Shown one piece after another: positions 10,510-20,500 of a stretch of DNA of 64,000 nt. How positions within the stretch are numbered: the stretch's first letter is position 1; each line of letters starts with the position of its first letter. This DNA comes from Strongyloides papillosus (lineage: Eukaryota > Nematoda > Chromadorea > Rhabditida > Strongyloididae). Position numbers and translations under genes: made by a program. Under the pieces are notes generated by a model. The model was given only the letters and a program-made list of their open reading frames with translations. It had not been told where the DNA came from and did no database searches. The stretch covers positions 2,108,001 through 2,172,000 of the forward strand of contig SRSI01000050.1 in the NCBI GenBank assembly GCA_005656395.1, given 5' to 3'.

Positions 10510-11644
10510 TTATTCAACTTCTTCAAGATCTTCTTCTACATCCATAGATAAAATTGAATTTGCTAAACTAATCTCAATATAAGCATGGTCCCACTCAAGT
10601 ACTTTACTACAATGCATAGTGTTTCTATGTCTAGCACCACATTTCGAACATTTAATAGAACTCCAGATTGAGAATGCTCGATCATCTTCTTCTACCACAA
10701 AATTACCATTAAATTTTATCTTATTAAAAAATTCTCTATAGAACTCTTCATCTAAAACAGTAAATCCACCAACCACTCTAAAGGTAAGTTGAACTCGCTT
10801 ACAATTGCATAAATTCTCAGGATTGAAGAGCCCAAGTTCATATAGATTATTTGCAACTTGAATGAAGGTAGGTCTATTAGTATCAGCAGATACATTTTCA
10901 TACTCCAACATAGGATTCCCAGTAAGGAGATCCATTGCAATTTTCCTCCCAACTGAGCGTGTTCCATTTTCCTCAAAAAGACCCCATCTTCTGAGAGACT
11001 CCTTTCTAAGAACACTACCATTAAATGGTATTCTAAGCTTTTCGGTGCTTGAGATTGTAATTTCAAGAGGTTCCAACGTTCTGTTAAATAAAAAGATATA
11101 AAATCAACAATCATTGACATTATAAAAGCAATAACTGCCAAAATAAACGTTCACCTCATGAAAAATACTAATTTCATCAATAACATCACGTGCATTGTAC
11201 TTAGAATCCTTTATACAAATCATTTCACCATTAATGGTATTTTCAAAAACAAGGATTTTTATTTCCGTGAAATCCTTGTCTTTCAGAAAATCTTCATACT
11301 CACGGTCATCACCAAACACAGCCTAAAAATTAATTTTTTCATTCATCTCTCAATGTTAAAAATAAACTCACTTCTTTTAAATTTTCAATTCTCAATATAT
11401 TTTGATTGTTTTTTAAAGCATATGTAGCTCCGACTATCTCATCATCAGTATAAAAAATATGAAGATAGTCCACTTTTGGTCTATCTAATTTCTCTATATT
11501 TTTTACAATTATTGAGTGGAGCTCTTTACAGACAAGCTTTAGATTATTTAAATCTTTCCAATGTAATTCTCCTAAAATTTGGAGCTTAAAAACATCCGGT
11601 AAACTAATGAAATCCATCGTAGTTTGATGAAATAGTATAAACAA
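10510..11644 (-). pseudogene. F-box gene, tandem copy C, interrupted by one stop
   Basis: Exons 11644-11372 and 11322-10510 would give about 361 residues with an intact F-box (SLPDVFKLQILGELHWKDL) and an intact C-terminal Cys/His motif (CSKCGARHRNTMHC). One in-frame TGA at 11104-11106 replaces the codon that reads CGG in copy B. The frame stays open on both sides with no shift. I found no nearby donor that would splice the stop out in frame. It may be a recent pseudogene, a polymorphic null allele, or a truncated ~160-residue F-box protein. The short intron (GTGAGT...TTTTTAG) is conserved. Confidence 0.75.
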
Positions 11645-11774
11645 ATATTAATACAGTTTTTAAATTTATCTTTATTAGAATCAAAAAAATATTACAGTAA
11701 AAGAAATAGTATGACTTTAAAAAGACATCAAAACATAATCGTTACAAGAAAAAAACAAATTCATCAAAATCATT

Positions 11775-12698
11775 TCAACACGATTCATTCTCTTCAAGGT
11801 ATTGTCTTACCAACATTATAATAATTCCTTGAATATTTTTTCCAGTAGAGATTCTTGGAAAAAGTTGAAGGTTTCCAAGATCATTGGTAACTGGAATGTT
11901 GATTTCCCTATGAAGGTTTTCTTGAAGCCACATCTGGAGATCTTCAATTCTTCCACAGGCGTCGTAGTTATCCTCCCCATGAACATGTAAAATCAACTTA
12001 TTTTTATCCTCCTTCATTATTCTATAAAGATCAGGATTTTGGATGAACTTTTGGCAGGTGAGTTCAAATAAAATCTTCAATCCCTTTTCTTGTCTCCATC
12101 TTACAACATCGACTCTTGTTTTATTATTCTCAGCAAGGCACCTTTTGACATAGCTACGTTGAATGGATGTTCTTGATTTTGCTTGGGCCGGGAATGTAAA
12201 TGGTTTGTTACAGAGGTGGAGTAATTTATAATACTGGTACCCTTCATCTACGGAGCGAAAGAAGATGTCATGGTATCTTAGCTTATTAACTTTATGGACA
12301 GATGAATAGATGCTTGAAGCATCTTCTATACAAACGACATTTGACGGTTCAATTTTGAAGTTAAGAGTTCTGATGCCTCCTGGGATAGGTGATTCTCTTA
12401 AATTGATATCAGCCTCCTCATCCCAACGGTTGTTATATACGACTTTTCTGCGACGAAATACCTTCTGAGGTGGACGATTTACTTTAAAGATTGTTCTTCT
12501 TATGATACCAAATCTTCTTTTGGTTGTTGTTGTAGGAGGTGGTGGCTTATTAACGACTTCAGTAGGTGGACCATTCGATTGATTTTCTCCATTCATGTTG
12601 GTAGATATATTCATATAATCTGTAAAGAGAACGGCATCATTTCCCACTGGTTCACTGGTAGTGTCATTATTATTAAAGGCATCCTTAAAGAATGGCAT
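11775..12698 (-). CDS. NADAR-like (YbiA/DUF1768) domain protein
   Basis: A single exon of 307 residues. Residues 1-100 are low-complexity and basic with a proline/threonine run. Residues ~125-305 follow the NADAR plan: SVDEGYQYYK (149-158), a basic helix with WRQEKGLKIL, KFIQNPDL (217-224), DNYDACG (243-249) and GKNIQGIIIMLVRQYL (286-301). NADAR proteins act on ADP-ribosyl or riboflavin-intermediate N-glycosidic bonds. Two usually conserved positions look changed: Glu of SVEH is Asp, and WG of the D-x-F-W-G block is Asp-Ala. Activity is therefore uncertain. An AG precedes the ATG by ~16 nt, so an upstream exon or trans-splice site is possible. Its 3' end has been copied three times downstream. 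Confidence 0.7.
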   Translation of the reverse strand: MPFFKDAFNNNDTTSEPVGNDAVLFTDYMNISTNMNGENQSNGPPTEVVNKPPPPTTTTKRRFGIIRRTIFKVNRPPQKVFRRRKVVYNNRWDEEADINLRESPIPGGIRTLNFKIEPSNVVCIEDASSIYSSVHKVNKLRYHDIFFRSVDEGYQYYKLLHLCNKPFTFPAQAKSRTSIQRSYVKRCLAENNKTRVDVVRWRQEKGLKILFELTCQKFIQNPDLYRIMKEDKNKLILHVHGEDNYDACGRIEDLQMWLQENLHREINIPVTNDLGNLQLFPRISTGKNIQGIIIMLVRQYLEENESC

Positions 12699-14102
12699 AT
12701 TGATAAATGCAACCCTATAATAATAAAGTGATTAGTAAAATAAAAAAGGAGTAGAAGAACATGAAAATTAAAGAAAAGTATAAAATGAAAAATTGAACAT
12801 TCTAATATCAATCGTTTTGTGTTGATACTTTGAACCGTTATTGAAGATATTTCTAACTGTTGCTTGAAGTTATATGATGTATATTTGTTCTCACTCCATA
12901 ATTATAAGAAGATAATAAAACGTTAAAAGTCTATTCTATGGTATATAAGAACATAGAAAAAAGTATCAAATCTTTATTTACAAAAATAACAAAATATAAA
13001 AAATAAAATCGACAAATTGGTTACTAACGTCAATAAAATACTGCACATCCATTAAAAGATTGAGTTCGTTAATGTGCTTAGATATAAAGTGATTTATGTA
13101 CTTGTTCATAGTGTATATAATTCATATGCCTAATATCTCATTTTGAAAATTTTAAAACACTTTTGATCCAATAACTTTCATTGTTTTCTTCTAATACTAA
13201 ATTGTAAAGAACAGAGAAAGATATCATAACGTGGTAATGTTTAAAAATCTCAAGAATGAAACTTTAAATTCCAAATTTTTTTGTTTATACATTATAAGCA
13301 TCCAAAGTTATAAATGCTTATAAATTATCAGATAAAATAAATAACTTTTAAATGGTAAAGTTGGGCACACCAAAGCACATTTTAGCAGTTATATCTCGAA
13401 AACAAGGATTTTAATCAAGCTAATTCGTTGTTTTTAAGAATCAATATATGAAGTAACGTATATTAAGATAGTAAAAAGCTTTAATGTTAAAAATAATTTG
13501 CTGACTTCATTCCTTTTTTATACACAAAATGGATATCTTAAATTTATTATCTTAATAAAAATTGGAATTACTCGTGCTTTCATAAACATCAAACCATTTA
13601 AATCCTAAAATTTATAAGTTATGGAAAAAAATTATCACGAAAAATTTATTTTTTAATCTCTCACAAAGCTAGAAAATTCCTTTTTGACGTATGTATACTC
13701 AAAATGTACTTAATAGGATTCCCTAGAGCATATTTGAGATTCATAAATATTCACCACTTCAAAAAGATATACCGATTTAATAGATAAAAAGCTTGCCAAT
13801 CTCTCGTAATCAAATTTTTTAATAATTAATTTCATGAAAAAAAGTCATGCGGAACAAATAAAATCTGATAAAACGTTTTCTAATGGATTTTAAATTTATG
13901 AATTTGTCATGTTGGGGGAATGTTTCTAATATACAACATATGGATACAATTTGAAATACATTATTAATCAGGTCAAAGTAATTCTGCTTTCATTCTGGAA
14001 ATAAAATACCAAAAAATTACATACACATTTATTTTGAATAGTAAGAAATGTTAGAAAACTATATACAATTTTATTAAAAATAATGGAAACACCACGGTTT
14101 CT
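12699..14102. other. Intergenic region with a decayed F-box 3' end
   Basis: AT-rich DNA between the NADAR-like gene and NUF2. A relic of an F-box 3' end at about 13035-13215 is listed separately. From 13220 to 14040 I recognise nothing; the last ~60 bp are probably the NUF2 3' UTR. Confidence 0.5.
13035..13215 (-). pseudogene. Decayed 3' end of a fourth F-box gene
   Basis: The stretch beginning CTGCACATCCATTAAAAG resembles the 3' ends of the three tandem F-box genes (CTACATCCATAGATAAAATT and following), including the conserved TTGTTTTCTTCTAATAC...AAATT tract. It is much more diverged than the tandem copies and has no open frame. It lies upstream of the NADAR-like gene, so F-box sequence flanks that gene on both sides. 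Confidence 0.5.
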
Positions 14103-15602
14103 CTATTGTTGCCCAAAAGAATGATTTTGTCTTCTTGCTCCACGTTCCTGAAGATACCTTTTATGAAAGATTGCTTCTTTGTCCATAGTTTCTAGGATCT
14201 TAACTTCGGTCTCTAACTGAGAAATTTCTGGAGCATGAATAGCAAGTTTAGTCTCCTTCCTAAATTCAACTACATCATTAATGAACTCTCTTCTCTCCTC
14301 CTTATGCTTATTGTAGTCCTCATCTATCTTTGCTATCTCACTCTTGACGTTTTCCTTTAGTGATTCTAACTCTGATTTCAAAGCGGCCTTTTCCTCCTGA
14401 ATTTTTGTTAGTTCTTGACACTTCTCAAGCTTCACATCAACAGCTTTATTGAATTTTTCATAAAGATCCGCGACCTCTGCTTTCAATTTCCGCATCTCAT
14501 CATTGAATTCTTTCTTGTTCTTCCTACTGGTTTCCTTTAGTTCCTCGTATTTACTTGAGAAAACTGGGATCTTTTTCTTCAATACCACAATGTCTTTCTG
14601 AGTAGATTCAATTTTCTGTTGAATCCCCAAGATACTAGCTGATGTCTTGCTTATCTCCTCTGTTTTAACCTCAGCAAGAGCAATTTCTTTGTCTAAGTAG
14701 TTGATTTTTTCAGAGAGCTTGAGAATATCATCTTTCTTCTCTTTATCTTGTTCAATTTTTGATTGAAGGATCCTCATGTCGTTTTTGACAGCCTTTTCAG
14801 CATCAGTTAGACGTTGTCTCTCGTTTATTAAATCATCCGCATCAGTGACGAGTTTGGCAATCTCACACCGATATCGATGTTCGTATCCTTTCCTAGACTC
14901 CTCAAGCTTCTCACATCTTTCCCTTAGTGAAGCGATTTTTTGTTTTTCACCATGCAACACTTCACGTTTTGAAGAAGTCTTTGAATTTAGAGCAACACAT
15001 AAATCGTGCAATTCTCTCCTGGTATCCTTTAATTGAGTAAGTTCATGTGTAGCGGTCATAATGGCGGTAGTAGGGTCATCTGTTAAATCCTCCTCCAATA
15101 CTGCAAGCTCAGCATTTAACTGATTAATCTCATTGGCCTTATCAGTGTACTCCTTTGACATCTTAAGGTGTTCATCATAAATGGCATCTGAGACACATTC
15201 AAAGGTTTCCAACATCTTGAAGATACTTGCTATTAGTTGAATATCTGGGGTGAAGAATTTATGGAGTTTCACTTTGTTTGAATTATTTGAATATCTATTT
15301 AAGAGGGTACACAAAGTATTGAGTCTATGAAGTTTAATCGCAGCATTGGTTGTTTCTTCTGAGTACCCCTCAGCAACCTTATCAAAGTAATCCTTTTTTG
15401 ACAAGCCATAAACAACCGTCTCATATATATTGTATAATTTATCCATGAAATTAACCTGAAATAAAGTTTAAAATTGTTTTTCTATAATATTACTTACCCT
15501 CCCACCTTGCGATTTCAATTCATCGGTAGTCAAGTTTAAACTTGGATTTTTAGCATTAAAGTGAGAAATATAGGAATTTACAAGCGCAATTTGGTTAGAC
15601 AT
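14103..15602 (-). CDS. him-10: Kinetochore protein NUF2 (HIM-10-like), Ndc80 complex
   Basis: Exons 15602-15498 and 15455-14103 join in phase 0 to give 485 residues, close to NUF2 proteins (~460-490). Residues 1-145 are globular and end before a nearly continuous coiled coil rich in Glu/Lys/Leu heptads to the C-terminus. The start of the domain (TTDEL, then LYNIYETVVYGL) follows the NUF2 calponin-homology pattern. NUF2 pairs with NDC80 to attach kinetochores to microtubules. The assignment rests on architecture and weak N-terminal similarity, as expected for this fast-evolving family; another coiled-coil protein is possible. Confidence 0.65.
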
Positions 15603-15734
15603 TGCGAAAATATTGGTTAAGATTTAAGTATTAAACTGTAAAAAAAAACAATAAATAAGTAGGAAAAAAATTAATAGAAATTTACAAAAAAAAAACCACA
15701 GTGATTAATATAAGAAGATTAATTCGGTTCCATA

Positions 15735-17130
15735 TAGCTATTTAGATCTAAAACTATTTACATATTGATGATAATTTTGTTGGATGACAAACGAATGTGC
15801 ATAAATAAGCGAAGTCATCGTTTTTATCACAAGTATCACAAGAAAAAGTACATTTATTGCAAAAAAAACTAATCCTATGGTATACGGTCTACCCTCAATT
15901 AAATATACCGAAATCGAATATGACATACCACGTTCTCAAGAATTTTATGTAGCAAAATTTCCGGACAAAGCAATACTTGAATTAAAGGCATTTTCTTTTC
16001 TGTACAAATAACAACAAAATCTCCCGCGTGTTTCGAGAAATTGGTATAACGTTACCCAACATTGTACAGACATAGTAAATCTACCAGAAGTAGACTATGT
16101 CTAGAAATATGTGAGTATCAATTTTTCTGCCTGATAAAACGTGTTTCATGTAAAGTTGAGAAAGGATTTTGCTACCCAAAATGTACCGCTATTCTTTATT
16201 GACATACGGACAACAATTTCAGGAATGCTAACAGTAAGACTTCGATTGATATCAAACTCTAGAGGTGAAGTATGTTGATAAAAATGCAAAAAGTTGATAT
16301 CAAATAATAGCAACCTAGTTCCGGGTATCAGGTTACACGTATATTTTCTGAGTCATCGCATTGGGTATGTATTATTAATTTTTGTTCACCTAACTCAAAA
16401 AATTCCCTAGATAATAGATAACACATCACAGATTCATTTTCTTGTATCTCGACAATGGTGTTTACTTCAAACTTTTAAATGACAAAATCTAGATTACCTT
16501 CGAACAATGATTAAAGAATAAAAGTACAAATTTATTTTTGAAACGTTATTTATCTTACATTTACGTAAGAAGCATATAGAGATTACAAGTTAATATGATA
16601 AACAAATTATTGGAATTACTGAAGGAGGATTATTTTTTTAAATACCATTTATCTATAATATGATCTTTGCTCTTATTAATAACAACTCAGAGACAGACAT
16701 TATTTCTTTTTTTACCCTTCATCATTGAAAGACCTTGATTTTATAATGAAAAAAATAATACGGAGAGTAATAAAAACTAAAAATATTAGATTTCAGATAA
16801 TACCAAGATGAATGGTTCATCAAAATCACTTCTTCCCGAATGTAAATGTTCCTTCTCAAACTTAGTATGTATGTGTCTATCAATTATTTAGTATTATTTA
16901 CAAAACTCAAGAAAACAAAACAATATTTTCTCATTCTCAGACCGCAATAAGGCGTGACGTAACATCACTTCCAAGAATATGACCCTTCCAGTAATTCACA
17001 GATAAGTCTAGAAACTCCATATATTCCATTATAGACCCGTTAGCTTAAAATATTCTCAACACGACCAATTTTTTTCGAACATGTTGTATTGGCAAAATGC
17101 ATCTTCCCTACTAAAGTGTTAGACATCATT
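15735..17130 (-). pseudogene. Decayed gene for a single-pass membrane protein
   Basis: The minus strand holds a series of protein-like segments in order but in broken frames: MSNTLVGKMHFANTTCSKK near 17126, MEYMEFLDLSVNYWKGHIL near 17030, IVEIQENESVMCYLLSREFF near 16470, LEFDINRSLTVSIPEIVV near 16260, and finally a 62-codon open piece at 15926-15738 with a clear transmembrane helix (IGLVFFAINVLFLVILVI). Between pieces there are one-base shifts (near 16333) and several in-frame stops (near 16150, 16085 and 15975). I do not recognise the family. The likely original was an extracellular domain, one C-terminal membrane helix and a short cytoplasmic tail. Undetected introns could explain some breaks. 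Confidence 0.45.
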
Positions 17131-17512
17131 CCCTATATTTCATTGGTAGTATATCGATGTTTGTTGCGTATTTATATATTACAAATAAAAATGTTTATCT
17201 TTAGAATCACCAGCATCATATTTCACTAATCATTAAAATTTTTGACATGTTTGTTTATTTCTCCCAACTTCTTTTTTTATATTTTTGAATGGTCTTTAAT
17301 TGCAAAAATTTTTAAATGTTCCTCTTTATTGTGGGAAGTATCATTAAGTTGTCATGTTATAATTTATTCTTATCGTTATTATTCACATGATTAAAAGTTT
17401 TTATTAACTAAAATTTAAATTTCTCTCCAGTTGGTGGTTTATCTAATAAAAGTATTTTAGAAAACCGTAATATTTGTTAATAAAAGTAAAGTTTCCAAAT
17501 AATATATAGGAG

Positions 17513-20500
17513 ATGGCGAATTGCCAATTGAATATAGACATATTTAGGAGGAAAAGTGAAGGCAGTGGACAAAAAATTATTGGTTCAAATGACACGTATG
17601 TTTACTTTTGACATGGGAATTTGTTTACTAATATTTATTTTTTAGTGTTGTAGCAGCTGAATTACCTTGGGGAGGTGTTAAAATAATTCCTTCAATGGTT
17701 ATTGAGTACACAGAAAATCCTGGAAAATTTGTTGGTCAAACATTGATGTTAGAGATATTTTCAAGCTTTGAAAAAAAAATTCAAAGGATATTGGATGATG
17801 ATCCTTTAGAGAAGTTACTTAGTAAATCTTTTAAGCGATCTGATGATCCGCACTTTGATAATTTATTAAAATCGTTAGGATCTGTTGCTGAGAAAGCTCT
17901 ACCCTCAATATTAAGATGTTTAATATCATGGTATGATGCTAAAGTTATGGAATTTGATGAAGAAACAATTGATTGGAAAAATAAGAGTGGTAAAAAATTT
18001 CTCGCAACAACGTACTTCTTTTTTATTGTTCTTATTGAAGTTTTACCACAATTACATTTTTATCCTCATGAATGTAATATGATTGTTGAGGCAATTTGTT
18101 GTATTGCCTTTAAACGTGCTGAATACCATGATATAACAATATTTGGGCAGAATGGTAATAATCACCATATAGTCTCGGAGACTGCAGCAGAAGTTATTGG
18201 AGTCCTATCACATAGTCATTTTGATATGATTAAAGAAAAATTTCTTGTCAAACTTATTGAATTAAAGAAAGAAAGCCCAATTACTCGATTGACAGTGGAG
18301 AAAATAACAGCTTTAATATTGTCGATGAAATATTTTAGGATAAAAATAAATCAAGTAAATGATTTAGAAGCAGGTTTCGCATTCTTGAATGAAATAGCTA
18401 ACGATTATTTGGAGACTGACATAAAACAAAAAGAGTTGAAACATGCCTATGCCGGTCTTCTCGTTGAAATACTAGTTCCTGTCGCTGCAGCGATTACCAA
18501 AGAAGTCAATGTCCCATTTGTTATATCATTCGTTGATAAACTCTACGGACCAACATACGATTTAGTAAATAAAAAACAACACAAATACGCTGTTTTCCCA
18601 CTCCTAACATGCTTATTATGTATCTCCCAACAAAAATTTTTCCTCGCCAACTGGACACAATTTCTAAACATCACACTAGTTAACTTAAAAAACAAAGAAG
18701 TCAGAGCAACCAGAATAGCACTTGAATCATTGTATAGACTATTATATGTATATATTATTAAAATTAACGGCGAAGGTAACGCCACAACACGGACACGTTT
18801 AGAACAAATTTGTAATTCAATATTTCCTAAAGGAAATAGACATGTAATTCCTAAGGATGCACCTTTGAATATTTTTGTTAAAATTATTCATTTTATATCA
18901 CAACAAAAGTTGGATTTCGCTTTTAGGGATATTATTATGGAGTTGATGGGATGTAATAAGCATTCGAGGAATCAGGTGTTGTATCCTGAGAGGATGAATA
19001 TTGCTTTGAGGTCGTTTATGGTGGTGGCTGATGCTGTTGAGACGAAAGAGGGGCCACCTTCTTTACCGAAATCTTTACCTCCTATTGCTTCTGGTACCAT
19101 TGCAAAGAATAAGAAGACTTATATCACTCATCCATTAACTGAGGATTTGGCAAAATCAATAGGATTAGAAGCCTATCTATCATCCTGTAGGAAGGCATTT
19201 GACAACATCCTCCGTCTTTTAGACAAAGAAGTTGGTAGACCATTCATGCTACACATAGCTCAAATAGGTAGAAAAGAACCAGAAGAGATGCTTGGTGGTG
19301 AATGTCGTCCTAAACTCGACCTATTCAGGACAGCTATGGCAGCGATACCTCGTTTGTTACCAGAAACCATGCAACATACAGATCTCATAGATATCCTCAG
19401 TCGAATGACAATCCACATGGATTCTGATTTAAGAGAATCGGCTGGTCAGACTCTCCAAACACTAATGACGGAATGCCCTGATTGGCGTGAAGATATCATA
19501 CATGTATACTTAAAATTTTGTATAGAATATGTTCATGATTCAACTCATAAACTTATTGAAATGGTTACTCGTAACATCTTTCAATTTCTTTATACATGGA
19601 AAAGTTTGTTAAGCAATACTACTGATACTAATATGTTGGATGGCAAAAAAAGAAATGGTGTAGTGGTGACTCTTAGACCACCCAAAAGACCTGATCTCAA
19701 TATATCATCAGGGCAAAAAAAGCCACAAAACATGGCTGCATTAAACGACTCAATTGCTGTAGCTTTACATTCTGTTGAAGGGTATGCATTGACATTACTA
19801 TGTCAATTCAAAATTCTTAATCGAAAAATGGCGTATACGTTACTTAAAGAAGTCAAAGGAATTCTAAGTTTATTACCTCCCGGTTCACATGATAAATCTG
19901 TATTAGAAGTCTTAGATGAAGTTACTCCTTACGTTTATAGCAAATACATTGAACACACAACGATAAATGAGAAACAAACATGGTTACCTGATTTTTTTAC
20001 GGCTCTCGATAAATTAGCTACTCTGGAACCTGATAATTGTTTGATTAATTCGGATAAAGGAAATGAGTATTTTAAATGGGATCCATGGGCCACAGCCTTG
20101 TCAGGGTATTGTGAGTATCGTTTCATTCCATCACAATGTCCAACAGCCACAGCACACGCCTGGCCAACACTATACCAAAGGTTAACGACAATAACACCAT
20201 TCATCGATCCTGCCAATCCACAAAATGAACATCGAGCTTCCTTATTAAGATCTTCAAAATCAAAAGCAACAATACCATCAATTGCTGGGGAACAACTTAA
20301 TCAACACCATTATTTATCATTATGGCAAAAGTATTTAGTTATGTGTTGTGCTTTAACTCAACCACCCGATTGTACAGTAACACCATTATCTAGATCCTTC
20401 TCTCCATCAGTCTCTAATGAGGCTGATTTTGTTAAATTCCTCCAAACATCCATTAGATTATCGAAGATATCAAATGTGACTTGTGTTAATTTATTTCAAA

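Larger units (their letters stand above)
6933..11807 (-). repeat. Three tandem ~1.62 kb units, F-box gene plus NADAR 3' relic
   Basis: The same landmark (CTTACCAACATT in plus orientation, matching the C-terminal codons of the NADAR-like gene) recurs at about 6933, 8555, 10179 and 11808, spacings of 1622, 1624 and 1629 bp. Between landmarks the order is always the same: relic of the NADAR 3' end, a shared AT-rich spacer ending near an AATAAAATTGACAT-like sequence, then an F-box gene in minus orientation, then shared upstream sequence. Coding and non-coding parts are both alignable, so whole segments were duplicated. The right-hand end merges into the full NADAR gene, and the left-hand end stops abruptly near 6930. 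Confidence 0.9.

Noticed and set aside
15906..15990. F-box-like start (MPLIQVLLCPEILLHKILEN) on the minus strand
   Set aside because: Similarity is limited to about 20 residues; it overlaps the membrane-protein relic in another frame and no second half of an F-box follows.
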